Notes: generated by a model from the sequence alone, not told the origin. 64,000 nucleotides of DNA from Takakia lepidozioides (GCA_030704615.1 CM060733.1:43958001-44022000); one strand, 5' to 3'; shown: positions 10,701 to 22,245, counted from the first letter of the stretch. Numbers and translations are program-made.

Positions 10701-13643
10701 ACACTCGTTTCATTGCTTGCTCGCTGTTCAGCTGGTTTTTGAACTCGTACGATCTGGAGATTCCTTTGTCTTTTTCAAACTCCCTGAAGAAGCAATTGTT
10801 CCAGACAGCGAGCTTCCACCTCCTGATATAGGCCTCCAGTGTGATCCGGGGGCAAGCCATCTGGATTTTGTAGTCTGCCATCGACTCAGCAAGTGCAGCC
10901 ACTGCACGTTTTTCTAACTGCATCAAGAAAGCTTGTAAGACATTTGGAGAGGTTGGGAGCGGAATTACGGAGCAACACACATGTCTGAAAATGGTTTGGT
11001 GGTATCCTTACCTGGCTCCAAAATGTGGCTTTGTGTAGCCACTGGTCGAATGTCTGGTCGCTTACAACTTTTATTGCTTGTGTCTTCGGGTCTCTCTCTG
11101 GAGTTGGAAACATATTCGTGTCTCTCACAAGAGGATCCGAGTTCCATATCTCCAACCACCTGATTTTCGTTGCATTGTCCACCATTGAAATGGAAAGGCG
11201 ATGTAGTTTCTCCTGAGTCATTTCTGGCTTGGAGCCAAACTTGTCATAGTGCACTTTCACCTGCTCCAGAAATTCTGTGCCAAGCCCTGGATCTGCTATC
11301 CTGATTTGTTTGTCGAATGCACTCATGAGATTCTTCCTTTGATTATTCATCTCGAACTTCATCGTGTCCTCAAGCCCAGATGCAGACCGCTGCTCTTCAG
11401 TGTGGGAATCATAGTACTCAGCTTTCGCCTTCAAGCCAGTTTCTGCTATTTCTTGCTGCATACATTGCAGGTAAAAAGAATGAAACACTGTCAGTACTTG
11501 TGAGAAAATAGTAACAACAGGTAGTGTCAAGAAGCTTGCAGTGTCAAAAAGCAAGCAGTGTCAAGAAGCTTACAGTGTACATGTAGTCAAGGAAAGCCTC
11601 TCTTGTCAAGCTATACCATGTGCTTGTCTTCTTCTCAGCACACCTCTTCATCTGCTGTGGACTAAGCACGTTTGTGAATGACTCCAGTGGCATCAGCCCT
11701 ACCTTCTGGATGCGGAATAGAGTGTGGCACAGATTGGTGGTCACATGAGATGTTTCGTTGGACCTGGAAAAACCGTCAACTCATAAGATGATTTCTAATT
11801 GTCGAAACGAGGAACAGACACAAAGATGGAGACTTACTTATTTATGTCGTGCATGGCTGTCAAGAGCTGCGTGACATGCCCTTTGTGATCCAGAACCATG
11901 GAAACCACGCTCCAGTGCCATTCGATGTCGTCAGAGTGCATGCTTGAAATGTAATCCATCCAGGCAAGCAGTCTGTGGTTCCCATCCCAGACAAAAAACA
12001 TCTTCCCCATGAATGCTTTTGTGGAGGTCTTCTTCGACAGCTTGAACTCGAACTCCCTGTTCACATCCCGCCAGCATTCATCCCAACTTTGCTCAATGTC
12101 CTCTGTTACAAGACACTCCTCTCCTTTTGTGTTCATAGTGGATACGTAGAACACTGCTGATCCCTTCACATAGCCGTGAACAAAGTCGTTCTTCAACTTT
12201 GTTATATCATTCCTCAATGCCGGTCGAACAGCGGGCATGGAGATCATCCTGCAAAGCGGAATGACCAGGTTTCCGCCGGGAACCTCCATCGACAGAATCA
12301 CCTTCGACGAGTTCACTTTTTGCCCACCCATTATCTCCTCGGCCTTGTCTTCATAGTGTCCCTCCAGTGACTCTTCATCACCTTCACCTTCTGAAGCGGC
12401 CAAATCTTCCCCCTCGGCTTTCCTTTTTCTTTTCCTCTGCACAGAATTAATAATCTGTGAGTGTGAGATTGAGCTCCCATGCATCAACCTTGCTTTGACG
12501 CAAGGTTGATTGATGGGGAAGTAACTTAGACTGAAAGGCATACAGGAAAGACGTTTGGACCCAAATTATGTTTTGCGTTGACGCAGGGTTCTTTTGGGAG
12601 CCTCGAAGAATGAACTTTCCCTACCTTACAGTGAGGAGAGTGGGATATCGGACGCATCCATTGTGCAAAGCTATCATGAAAACCAGCCTTGCGTCAACGC
12701 AAGGTTGATTCCTGTGCAGCCTCTGTTGGTTTCACTACAAGCTCTAAACATACAATATGCAGGTTGGGATCAACCTTGCGTTGACGCAAGGTTGATTGCG
12801 AGCTGTCTTATCGGGGTTCAGCAAAGCAAAAATGTACAGTAAATGGAGACTCCTGTCTCTGCTTCGTCTTTGAAATCCATGATGCGTCGGAAGCATCCAT
12901 GTCTCTCTACCTTGATTGTAGTGCAGTTTCTACACTGTTTAATGCCCAGCAAAAAAGCATTGAGGTCGACTTCAACCTTGCGTTGACGCAAGGTTGATGT
13001 CCACCTCAATGCTTAGCATGAAACAGTACAGATTGTGGTGCAGTATCTGCACTGATTTGAGCCCAGCAAATACACTTTGGAGGTCGACTTCAACCTTGCG
13101 TTGACGCAAGGTTGATGTCGTCCTCAATGCTTAGCATGAAACAGAGAGAGAAAAAGACAGAAACAGAGAGAGAAAAAGAAATTTCGTAGCTACCTGGGGT
13201 TTCTGCTTTGCACTTGATGATGCTCCTGTCGCGTTCAATTTTTCCATGCGGTCTTCAGGTAGCATGCTTCCAAGGAGGTCGCGATGGTGCGAAACAGGGG
13301 CAGACGGCCGCGTTCCTACGTCCGTTTGTTCTCCCTGGTCTTTGAAGGCCAGGTTCTGTACACTCACTGCTTCCTCCCGAGCCCAACTTACTTCCTCCTC
13401 ATCCCCTCCTTCGATTGCAGGTTGCTCGTCTGTCGCCTCCTGGATCACTTCAAGACCTTCCTCTCCACACTGCGGTTGCCGTATCCTCTTTTGCCCTTCC
13501 TCTTCCTCATCTCGCGGGGTTTCTTCTCCCATTCTAAGCTCCCGTCTCGCCTTTCTCATCCTCTCCTTAGCGCGTGCCCTTTCCTTGTTTGACGTGAAAT
13601 ACAGTGTTCTTCGACGCCTGCTTCTCCCTCGAAGTAGGGACAC
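7718..13643 (-). CDS. ParB-like / N6-N4 methyltransferase-like fusion protein (E2)
   Basis: Multi-exon gene read by eye: 13643-13194, 12436-11838, 11763-11574, ~11455-11012, ~10915-10694, 9836-9229, 9100-8760, 8659-8377, 8290-8101, 7976-7718; about 1,190 codons. Most junctions have GT-AG ends, such as GTAAGT at 11837 and TTTGCAG before 8290. Exon 1 is charged and low-complexity. Exon 2 has the ParB/sulfiredoxin-like signature: IPLCRMISMPAVRPALRNDI, then GKMFFVWDGNHRLLAW with the GxHR motif. Exon 7 has VVLDIPDG at the methyltransferase motif IV position. Exons 8-9 have SPAFMQTLVETC, then VVDLSMGTG joined to GACFHACKSAGRHFFGMEAD (motif I and the acidic motif II). This order (IV, X, I) is that of beta-class DNA methyltransferases. 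DIPD in place of DPPY means activity is uncertain. The element palindrome occurs in several introns. I found no clear stop inside the exons. Confidence 0.65.
9950..10570. repeat. E2 palindrome cluster 1
   Basis: About seven copies of the E2 motif (AACCTTGCGTTGACGCAA and shorter ACATTGCGTCAACGCAATGT forms) lie at about 9960, 10045, 10065, 10155, 10290, 10445 and 10555, inside the intron between the 10694 and 9836 exon ends. The centre varies (TTGA, TCAA, TTGG), but the flanking TGCG and CGCA are mostly kept. Confidence 0.85.
12480..13120. repeat. E2 palindrome cluster 2
   Basis: About six copies of CAACCTTGCGTTGACGCAAG or its partner orientation occur at about 12486, 12575, 12685, 12775, 12975 and 13095, in the first intron of the ParB-methyltransferase-like gene. 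Two neighbouring copies (12950-13010 and 13070-13130) sit in a duplicated segment of about 120 bp that includes GAGGTCGACTTCAACC. Confidence 0.87.
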
Positions 13644-14304
13644 CGTCTCTGCGGAATCCAGGGTTGCAAAGAAAATGAGTTACTCAGGAAAAACGAACAC
13701 TATCTGAGGTTCATCGCGGGGCCTTCAACGCCAAGATGTTCGCTCGGACCGTTCAGTGCGCCACCGACTCAATCCACATGCATGGCGAACACGTGTCTAT
13801 GTAGTCGTTATGTAAAACGGCCGGAATTATTGAAACATCATCCTTCCAAAAATGTAATCGGGGTATCTCTACCCCTATGTTTAACGGCGGAGATCAATGA
13901 ATCATCATCCTTACAAAATTCGTTGGGGTCTAACCCTATGTATAACGGCAGATATCATTCAAACATCATCCATCCAAAAATCGTTAGGGTGTAATCGACT
14001 CTCATCTGAAAAAATTCATTGTTGGGTAATTTAGGGTGGAATGTTCCAGAGGAATGAGAATTATATTCAGTTGTGCAGCGGTGCAGTCGCCGTCAAAATT
14101 TAATGGAAATGGGCATCTCTTCTGGCCTCCCTGACATGACAACGACATTGGCGGCTCTGTCAGTGAATCTGTCAGCTATTGCACTGGTGGGGCAATTCTG
14201 AGAGAACAATTGTGTATGAGGACGCCAAAACTCCACTCTCACACAACCTGCATTCAGAAGCACCATCGGACTTTGAACTGTACTTTCTGTAGCAACATCG
14301 ACAT
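13644..14304. promoter_or_regulatory. Divergent spacer of E2 with direct repeats
   Basis: This 660-bp interval separates the two divergent genes and should hold both promoters. At about 13837-14000 there are three imperfect direct repeats of 60-70 bp, each beginning CATCATCC(T/A)T(C/A)CAAAA and containing a TATGT(T/A)TAACGGC segment in two of them. I could not assign TATA boxes or start sites. Confidence 0.45.
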
Positions 14305-17300
14305 ATGGCTTCCCAGGCTGTGGGCTCCCTTGACGCGGACTTCTTCAGTGACGACCACCCTGTTCCATTTTCTTACGAGGTGGAAGATGATGGTTTTGCG
14401 GTGGTTCATGAACTCGTCCTCGCAACGCAGTTTCGGTTGGAAAATGGTAGTCTATTCCTTCAGAGGGAAGTGTACGATGCCAATGGAAAACTGCTCAAGT
14501 ACGCATTCCAGAAACCATCGCAAACTGCACCAACCACGCAATGGAGAGTGCCTCCAGGCAGATACAGGGTGCTCAGTGCTCCTCTGAGACAGTCTGCAGG
14601 ATCGTTCGTAACTCCTGGCACGGCAGCATCAGTGGCCCAGGAGAAGACACCAGTGGTTGTGAAGAAGGAGGCGACTGCCGTTAACACTGTAGTTGACCTT
14701 TCGGACTCATCCTCCGATGACACATGTGCAATTCCGCCTGTGGATCAGCCATGTCCACATGTAGAACCAGATGTGGAGGAGATCTCCAGTGTCATTCCTA
14801 AATTGAAAGCGATGGGTGGGATGGCAGGATTCAAGAGTGAGTTGAGGGGGATAGACTGGAGCACTTTCAATATTGAAAGGGTGGCATTCTTGCCGGAATC
14901 GTTTGATGGTAATACTGTTTTTGAGCTGCCTCCTCCTGGTCGCGTGGGGGGGATTTCCAGTCTCCTGGAAGGAATGGACAAAAAGCACGATGGGCACCCT
15001 TGGTGCCGCACAAAAACATCCAATATTCACAACAACGACAACCTCATATTCAGGCGAACAGTCTGTAATGGGCACCTGAAATGCAGACACTTCGCATTGT
15101 CAGGTGTGCAAAACCAAAGCGAATGGGATGGAGTCAGTGAGAATCCATTCAAGCCTGGGGTAACACCACCATACAGTAACACTTTTGTGTGCAAGTTCTG
15201 TAGGGTACCACCTTGCTGCCTTGCTTTGTGTGGCGCCAGAATGTATTATGTGGTGCATCGATTCAAAAACCTGACTAGAGCCTGTGTCCATTTCGGTTTT
15301 CACAACCACCCTGTGTCCAAGGGGGATTATAGGGAGAGCGTTGACACAGTCTCTCGTCTGATAAGGCAAGAGTTGGATACCAATCCAACTGGCACCACAT
15401 CTGCAATTGCCATGGGGGCGAGCAAGTCCTTTCTGGAAAGCCGTATTCTGTGTGCATCAAATTCGGTTGGAGGAATGCTGGAAGGACCAGCTTTGGACAC
15501 TGTTATGGACCATTTCTCTGCTTTGACTTCTCCAAACATTAGGAATCAGGTGAACGCTTTAAGAATGGGCTCTGGGAGCCGAGGTTATATGGACAATATT
15601 ATGGATTTGAAGAAAAGAGCATGTACGACTACATCCAAGACAGCGTTTTCCCGGGACAAGGAGCCAGGAAAGTGTTCTTGTTCAAAATGTCCACAAAAGG
15701 TGAGGGCAGCGGGGTCAGCCTGGTTAAACGTATGCAGAAGGGTGGCGATCTTGGCAACTGCTTCCTTATGTTCGATCATGTCAAGAGAGTTAAAGACTGG
15801 ACCACAATGGCATGTCATGTTTACGACCCTGTGTACCAGCGGGTCATGACAATTGCAGTGTGTGACATGCAGTCAGAGGACACAGATTCACAGCAGCTCA
15901 TGTGGGAAGCTCTCATTCGTGTTATGGCCTCCAATGGTCTCCCATCTCCCAATTTCGTTGGTTTCATGGCCGATAGTGCTCAAGCTAACTTCAACGCTGT
16001 CCGCATTGTGTTCGGGTCGGGAGATCCAAAAGTGCCAATGCCTGGAAGAGAACGTACGTGTCTTTTCCATTGGACACAATCCCTCGACAAACACACAAAG
16101 ACGTACATCAAGCCAGATATGCAGAGTATGCATCGTCAACTGTGCAAACAGTACAAAGACGCCAAAACTATGGGGGAAGCGAATACATTGTTCCAGACAA
16201 TTCGTGCCTGGTGGTACTCATCTGGAGCGGCATCGGAGGACAGCATGAGGGCACTGCAAGACTGGTTCGCATTTTGGCACTTCCGTTACCGACAGTGGGG
16301 AGCGGCCATGACAACGGTGAGTGGTTTGCATTCAAAAGTTTGTTTGGGTGCTTCCAATATATCTTTCAGGGTCCAACTCTAATATGGGCTTTGTGTTTTT
16401 TTGCCTTGCAGCATATGTCCATTGAGGAGATGGCGGACATGCCTTCTTGCAATCTTGCGGAGACAGTGCACAATGCCTGGTTGCAGCAATCCGGCAAAAA
16501 AGGGAGAGATTTGTATGCAGCGACGGCCGATGACCTTATTCGTGCTCTACAGCAGCAAACCAGATACAGGTCATTCTTGAGGGGTGGCCTTGGTGGCAAA
16601 GGTCCGGACAGGAGCGAGTTGATGTTGCGGGCAGCTGGAAGATCAGGGGATCCTAGCAAAATAGCGCGGGCAGTGAGCATATGTGCAGATGGCACCCCTC
16701 TCGTGGGAAGAGTTCCCCATCTGGAAGGCGAAGAGAGATTCGGGTCTTGCAAACGGAAATTGGACACCCCTCCGGGATCGGATGCAGATTCCCATAGGGC
16801 GGACAGGGTCAACTTCTCGACGCCACGTGTTCCCTTGGATCAGAGATGGAATTGCGGAACATCCACAGGTGAGGGCTACTCTGCCCCAGACCGGACCCCT
16901 GCATCAAGCACTGTCACTGCAATGGTTGAAGACCAGAACGTGGTGTCGCATATAATCGAGTCTGAGGGCTTGGACGATGTTTGGCATATAGAACGCACAA
17001 GTGCTGGATCGCGTGTGAAATGCGCGGCGATCAGGGCCACCAATCATGAAAAATGTACATCATTAATATCCAGAGGGAAAGAACGCACTGCAGCTCCTAC
17101 ATTCACGGGTTTGTTTCTCCCTTACGGACAAGGCGAGGCAAAGAACCACAAGTTTTGGTTCTGCGCTGACGATTGTGGGAGATGTGTGCATGGGACAGTG
17201 AGGCCTTCCGTGGTAAGGAAGCCTACTCCACCAACCGTGTGGCCTGTGAAGATGGGCACAGGTCTCACTCATCGAGAGATTGCAATGCTGGAAGAGGCGG

Positions 17301-17794
17301 GTTTCTCCCTAGCCAGACATTCCATTGCACGTGAAGGTGCTTCAAGTGGAAGCGGTTCACGGGTACCTCCGCCTGACGCTCACTTGTGGCCAACCAGACG
17401 GAACGGGAAGCTTGTTCGACGATTCCCTCCAACCGCAGAACACTACGGCAAAATTGAGTCCGCCAGAATGCTTCACGCTCGTGTTGCGGGAACAATGGAA
17501 GTGCCTGATCCAGGGTATGGTCGGGTCTTCACCATGATCTCATCCGCATCTGCGCTGCAGGACAGGACGTACGAAATCACTGTTTCCAATTTTCCCAATT
17601 GTACATGTCCAGATTTTGTTGGTATGCTTTCAAGTAGTTTGGGAAAGAGAGGGAAGTTCATACCGTGCAAACACCTTTACTTCGTCTTCTTGAGAAGGAT
17701 GGTTTGTGATCCAAAGCGCGACTTCTTCATTCACCAAGCCACTATGAGTTTCAACGAAGTCAACACACTTCTACAGCGGGATACAAGCCCATAA
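14305..17794 (+). pseudogene. MULE-type DDE/SWIM transposase (E2), one frameshift
   Basis: Two exons: ATG 14305 to 16316 (donor GTGAGT) and 16412 to the TAA at 17794 (acceptor TTGCCTTGCAG). The N-terminal 440 residues include Cys/His-rich stretches (GHPWCRTKTS, CKFCRVPPCC, FGFHNHP). The catalytic core has MFDHVKRV (first Asp), GFMADSAQANFNAVR (second Asp) and CLFHW, typical of MULE transposases. Exon 2 ends in a SWIM finger (CTCPDF then CKH). The reading frame changes at about 15621, before YDYIQ, where one base appears to be missing compared with E3, so this copy is probably inactive. It lies divergent from the ParB-methyltransferase gene. Catalytic residues are assigned by pattern, not by structure. 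Confidence 0.78.
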
Positions 17795-17974
17795 AAATCG
17801 GTGTTTTCCTTGACTACAACTTGTAATGGAATGACTGTTCAAGTCCAGTGGCTCTCAATGTATGACGTCTAACATATTTGCTATGCGTGGGTCAATGCAT
17901 TTGTCGCATTGGTTTGTCATTCTCTTTTCATTAGCAAACAGAAGAAACTACCTTCAGATAGACAGATGATCAAA

Positions 17975-18215
17975 TCAACCTCGTCTCAACACGAGGTTTA
18001 CTTGAAGTTCTCCAAATCCTCCTTGTGTTGACACAAGGATGATTTTAGTTCTCAGAAAACAACATCGTGTCAACACGAAGTTCATTTTTGTTCCAGGAAA
18101 ACAACCTTGTGTTAACACGAGGTTTTGTTGAAGTTCTCCAAATCCCCCTTGTGTCGACACGAGGTTCATTTCAGTTCTACGAAATGAAGCTCCTGTTAAC
18201 AGAAGGTTGAACTCC
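17975..18215. repeat. E2 palindrome cluster 3 (TGTG/CACA variant)
   Basis: Six palindromes of the form CCTTGTG-TTGA-CACAAGG or CCTCGTG-TCAA-CACGAGG stand about 35-40 bp apart downstream of the transposase, each followed by TTCA(T/G)TT or GAAGTTCTCC spacers. Compared with clusters 1 and 2, TGCG/CGCA has become TGTG/CACA. The central dinucleotide takes the forms TG, CA, TA and CG. Confidence 0.85.
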
Positions 18216-18289
18216 AGAAGCCCAAAACCCTTCATCCGTTTCACCTTCATGTGGTGAAATCAGCAGTTGGGGGCTCCACGGTTATAGGC

Positions 18290-18448
18290 CCACCTTCTTT
18301 GTGGTGACGTGGCATGACCTGGACCAGGCTCACGCCACGTCAGCATTAGCGCCATGTCAGCAGCGTGAGCGTAGGCTCACGCCACGTCATCATTGTGTGA
18401 GCGTACGCTCACACGCTCACGCGCCAGGCTCACGCGGTAGCGTCGTTG
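18290..18448. repeat. E2 right terminal region
   Basis: Repeated GGCTCACGCCACGTCA and GTGAGCGTACGCTCAC palindromes lead to the terminus CGCGGTAGCGTCGTTG at 18448. The reverse complement matches the left terminus from TGAGCCTGGC inward. Confidence 0.75.
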
Positions 18449-18457
18449 CAATTGTTG
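18449..18457. repeat. 9-bp target duplication, right of E2
   Basis: CAATTGTTG, identical to 7172-7180, directly follows the E2 right terminus. Confidence 0.93.
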
Positions 18458-18645
18458 TAGGTATAGGGGAGTAATTTCTAATTCCACTCCCTTCACTGTT
18501 GTTGCTCCTGTCTTAGGCTTGAAGTTCTGCAAGAATTGTAACATGTACTGTCGATGGTGCAATGTCCAATCTTTGTTTTGCAATCCTTGCAATCTCAGCT
18601 CCTTCAGTAACTGTACTGTAGTGTGAATGCAGGGGAGTGACATTT
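18458..18645 (-). pseudogene. Retroelement copy C: upstream part of 3' accessory ORF
   Basis: Encodes VQLLKELRLQGLQNKDWTLH and TTVKGVELEITPLYLQQL, matching 31321-31484 of copy E. It continues at 7171 once E2 is removed. Similarity stops near 18625-18645, where other repeat sequence begins. Confidence 0.8.
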
Positions 18646-18649
18646 CATT

Positions 18650-20095
18650 TTGTCTTACCGTTAAGACCCTGCATCACTACAACGGGAGTGCCCGTTGTAC
18701 AATTGCAAGAGGGATATATCCCTCCTTACAGGTAATTTCATGGGCATACTGTGCTTATGCTTTGCCAGGATAAAAATGGCTAAGTCATGACCATGCGTAT
18801 TTTCATCCGTAGGATGAACGTTTTCATCCGTAGGATGCACGTTTTCATCCCAGGTGTTTAACCTAGAAACGCGGGTTGAGGAAAACGAAGAGGAAGATGA
18901 CGGGCAACTCTTAGCAGCTGCTGCGAGCAGTGGGGTTGTCAGGGTCGTCTGTTTTTGGGAGGTTGTACCTACGCCATGGGACTCTGCTTGGCTTAGAGAG
19001 CAGCATTAAGTGCTTCTGCTTGGTATTCTGTGTAAAGGGAAGCGGTGCCGCTTCTCTCGTAGTGATGATCAATTCCTGGAGTAGGAGCATGTGAGAAGAG
19101 CGGCGCACCACCGCTGTCGCCATTGCCTTGAAGAAAACAGTTATGGGCAGATGAGCAAGCAAGGAAAACGGCCAACTGCTGGAAGCACAAGGAAGTGAGT
19201 TGTGGGCACAATCAATGGAGGGGATGAGGCATGTGAAGTGCTGGCTGGATGGCAACTCAGTTTATCTGTAATCAAAGCTTATAGCTGCTTTTGTGTCTTC
19301 TTACTATAGGACCATGTCAATTCTTAGGGAAGAATTGCACGCATAGAAGGATAGAGTATTTAGTTGGCAAGCCACAGGATGTTCCATAGGATGAAGAGGA
19401 GCCATCATGGCATGATAAATACTGGAATCAAGACAAGGAGAATAGGTTGAAGTGGCTGCTGACAGGCGATGGTGAGGTGCCATCTTGGCAGGCACATCCA
19501 CCGCTTCGCTGGAGGATAAAACAGATAAGTTCGTAGACTGTTGGCTTCGGTTTTTGGGGGTAGTGACTTAGAAATCGTTTTGGTGTGGATTAAGGACTGG
19601 CTCTTGGTAGAGGAGAAGGAGGTAGAGACATGTGATAGAGGAAAAGGCTTTTGGAAATGGAATGGAGACTCTGGACTTCAAACCAGGATAGGGAAAGGAT
19701 GGATGCATCTGATGTTATAGTGTCAGTAGGAGAAATGAGTGGGGGGAGAGATTGCTTGTCACTAAATCAGAATGGTCACTGTTTGTCTTCATTCTTGTTC
19801 TTTGTTTCAGTGTTATAAACCTGCACACAATGCTGCCCTGGGTATTGATACACTGGAACCAATGTAGACCTAGCTTGGCTGATTGAAAACACCAGTGAGG
19901 GTTAGTTAGAACTGTTGAAAACAGAGAAAGGATAATGTGGATGGGGAAGCAATACCGACACTGATTTGGTTTTTGGAACTGATTTCCAATATGGTCTCAG
20001 GGTATGAACAACTGAGGTTCACAGTAGAAAGGCTGAGAGCTGTTTGGGCAATGGCTTCTTTTGGAAAAAGGTAGTGTGAAGGGTTGGACATTGGC

Positions 20096-20132
<37 letters not shown>

Positions 20133-20816
20133 ATGAATGGGATGGTTATGCCTTGTGTGACCGAGGATGATTTCAAGGCTGGGTGCACTGGATGCCTGGC
20201 TGAGTTGTGCATTGCATTGCATTGTAGATATGCTGCTGTTGAAGAAGTGAGGAACCTGTAGACCAAGATTAGAGAGAGAGAGAAAAGGATTTGGGAAGGG
20301 AGAGAGCTGCTCAGTAAAAGGGGTTGATGGGGGATGGCCCAATTTGGGGAGATGAGATGAAGAAAACATGAACCCTGAAAGAGACCAGTGGCCCTGCAGT
20401 TCATGGCAGATCTGAGCTGCCTCCCTCTAAATCTGTGTCACCATTACAAAGGGGGCTTCCGACGTGTCACTGCTCAAGGGAGCTTCACATTAAGGGTCGT
20501 GTTCGGCGCTGTCATAGGGCTGGTTGCATCACAGAAAAGATCATGGCAGCACTGGTGGCGCTGTGATCATAGGGCAAGGCTGTTGTATAAAAGTAGAATC
20601 AAGAGCAAGAACAATTCAAAAACTCCCCATCCATGTCTTCTCTTCCGCTGCGGCGTGGATGAGGATTGCATGAACTCTGATCATGAACAAACTAAGGGAA
20701 ACCCACAGCCATGTGAAGATGGTTGGATCACTAGAGCGCTCCTTCCTTTGCTGTAACTTTAACTGGGGAGGAGTACAGATTGGAATCACCCAGAAGGGGA
20801 TTCACGCCCCTTCGTT
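18650..20816 (+). mobile_element. Probable 5' LTR/leader of a gypsy retrotransposon
   Basis: The interval lies directly upstream of a plant-type primer-binding site and holds no gene I trust. It contains an inverted TCCGTAGGATGAACG-type repeat near 18800, a (GA)n tract at 20098-20130, and a TATA-like box at 20586. LTR limits are not resolved because no second LTR copy is present in the window, and the TG start cannot be fixed. Confidence 0.45.
20586..20593 (+). promoter_or_regulatory. TATA-like box in the LTR region
   Basis: TATAAAAG about 230 bp before the primer-binding site is a plausible start signal for the retrotransposon RNA. It is inferred from position only. Confidence 0.4.
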
Positions 20817-20829
20817 TGGTATCAGAGCC
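20817..20829 (+). other. Primer-binding site, initiator tRNA-Met
   Basis: TGGTATCAGAGCC is complementary to the 3' end of plant initiator tRNA-Met, the usual primer for plant LTR retrotransposons. It marks the start of the internal region of the element whose gag and pol follow. Confidence 0.85.
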
Positions 20830-20884
20830 TCGTTAAATCGTGATATCTACTAGCTAGGGATCTTGATTTGTGTTGGATGGTTTG

Positions 20885-21196
20885 ATGGCAGGCAGAGACC
20901 ATACACTGATTCCTGATGAACCAAGCATTGGAGATGTGCTGATTTGCTTCAGCCGACGCTCACCAAATGCCTACGCAGACCCTTGTTTGTACTTCTTCAA
21001 CCCTGCTTGGAGAATAGCTGATGGTGATTTATGTCTTAGAGTGATACATGCTGGTGGAAGAACAACCATAGTACTTTGGATAAGAGAGTTAGGAAGGTGG
21101 GAGAAGATAAATACCATGGCACGAGAAGTGACATGGGGAGGTAGAGTAGAGATGTTGCGAAATGGACAGTGGGAGTGGTATAGAGGTCAGCATTAA
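20885..21196 (+). CDS. Small unrecognised ORF between primer site and gag
   Basis: The ORF runs 103 codons from ATG 20885 (MAGRDHTLIPDEPSIGDVLI). It is rich in Trp and Arg near its end (WGGRVEMLRNGQWEWYRGQH). It sits in the leader of the gypsy element, where most elements have no ORF. I recognise no family, and it may be an upstream ORF or a decayed extension of gag. Confidence 0.4.
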   Translation: MAGRDHTLIPDEPSIGDVLICFSRRSPNAYADPCLYFFNPAWRIADGDLCLRVIHAGGRTTIVLWIRELGRWEKINTMAREVTWGGRVEMLRNGQWEWYRGQH

Positions 21197-21268
21197 GGGT
21201 GTTTCAGAAAAATTAGAATCAGAATTAGGTGTTAAAACCAGTTTGAACTCAGACTAGAGAGTAGAAGA

Positions 21269-22245
21269 ATGACCAGTCCAACTAGCATAGATGTGCCCTA
21301 TCATGGTAGGAATAGTGAGGATGTGAATGACTGGCTGGAAAGGATTCAGATGGAGGCAGATGTTAGAGATTTAAATGAGGATAAAACCTTCAAGGTAGCA
21401 AGGCTCAACCTGAGAGCCAAGGCTGATGAATGGTACCGTAAACAAACCCTAGACCAGGCAACTGGGAAGATTTCAGGGCAGCCATATCAGCCAAGTTTGG
21501 TGTCATTGACTTGGCAGAAATCAGGCTGAGGATGGATACCATCAAACAAGAAAATAGACAAAGGGTTCAGACATACTTTGATAGGTTGAACCGGTTGTTT
21601 ATAAGAAGTGGGGCGTCTGATTTGGAACAGAGGCGTAGATTTGCAGCAGGTTTGAGACCTGAAATAGCAAGAGTAATGCTGGGCAGGCGCTTCTCTGATG
21701 TAGAGGAAGCACTTGAGACAGCCATTGAGATTGAGAGGGGCCTGGGAAAGTTGGGGGAAATACCTCTAGAGCCATTGGAAGGAGATGATACAGATGAGTC
21801 AGTTGTGTTTGTCAACCCTGTGGACAGAAGACTTGATCAGCTAAACACTACCCTACAGAAGTACTTTGATAGGGGACCAGTCATAGGAGAAAGCTCTGGA
21901 TCTAGAACACCTCCTCGTGTTCGCCTTTGTAACGTTTGTCATAAAGAAGGTCACATAGCTACATATTGTCCTGAAGGAAGAACCCAAGCTAAGTGTGACA
22001 AATGTCACCGGTTTGGGCATTCCACGGAAATGTGTGGTGTGAGATGCAACTTTTGCAAGGTACTAGGGCATACAGAGAGTGAGTGCAGTAGAGAAATCGA
22101 CCAGATTATGATGGGAACTCCTGGAACTAACTTTGTAGATGTGTTCTATGATGATGAGGATGATGTACTCGCAGAAATGACAGATCTGATGTCACAAAAC
22201 AGTATCAATGAAGTCAGACTTCCAAGGACGCGTATCCCTGTCTAG
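21269..22245 (+). pseudogene. gag: gag of gypsy retrotransposon
   Basis: The first part (21269-21529) encodes a capsid-like start (VPYHGRNSEDVNDWLERIQM, KADEWYRKQ). A frame change at about 21485-21500 leads to the rest (QENRQRVQTYFDRLNRLFI, RRRFAAGLRPEIARV). Three CCHC zinc knuckles follow: CNVCHKEGHIATYC, CDKCHRFGHSTEMC and CNFCKVLGHTESEC. The frame ends at a TAG (22243-22245) but stays open afterwards into pol. Gag forms the virus-like particle and binds the element RNA. The frameshift means this copy does not make intact capsid. Confidence 0.82.

Larger units (their letters stand above)
7181..18448. mobile_element. E2: complete 11.3-kb MULE-like element
   Basis: Both ends are defined by the 9-bp duplication. 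The termini are short and imperfect: GGGGAATGCTTGCGCATGAG on the left and, reverse-complemented, CAACGACGCTACCGCGTGAG on the right; both continue with CCTGGC. Contents: a ParB-methyltransferase-like gene (minus, 13643-7718), a divergent spacer with tandem repeats, a transposase (plus, 14305-17794), and three clusters of the palindrome CCTTGCG-TTGA-CGCAAGG. I did not find the third gene of E1 and E3 here. Confidence 0.9.

Noticed and set aside
16058-16411. Coding start at 16058 for the second half of the E2 transposase
   Set aside because: That start is a GTG in a different frame from exon 1. The frame is entered by splicing at 16412.
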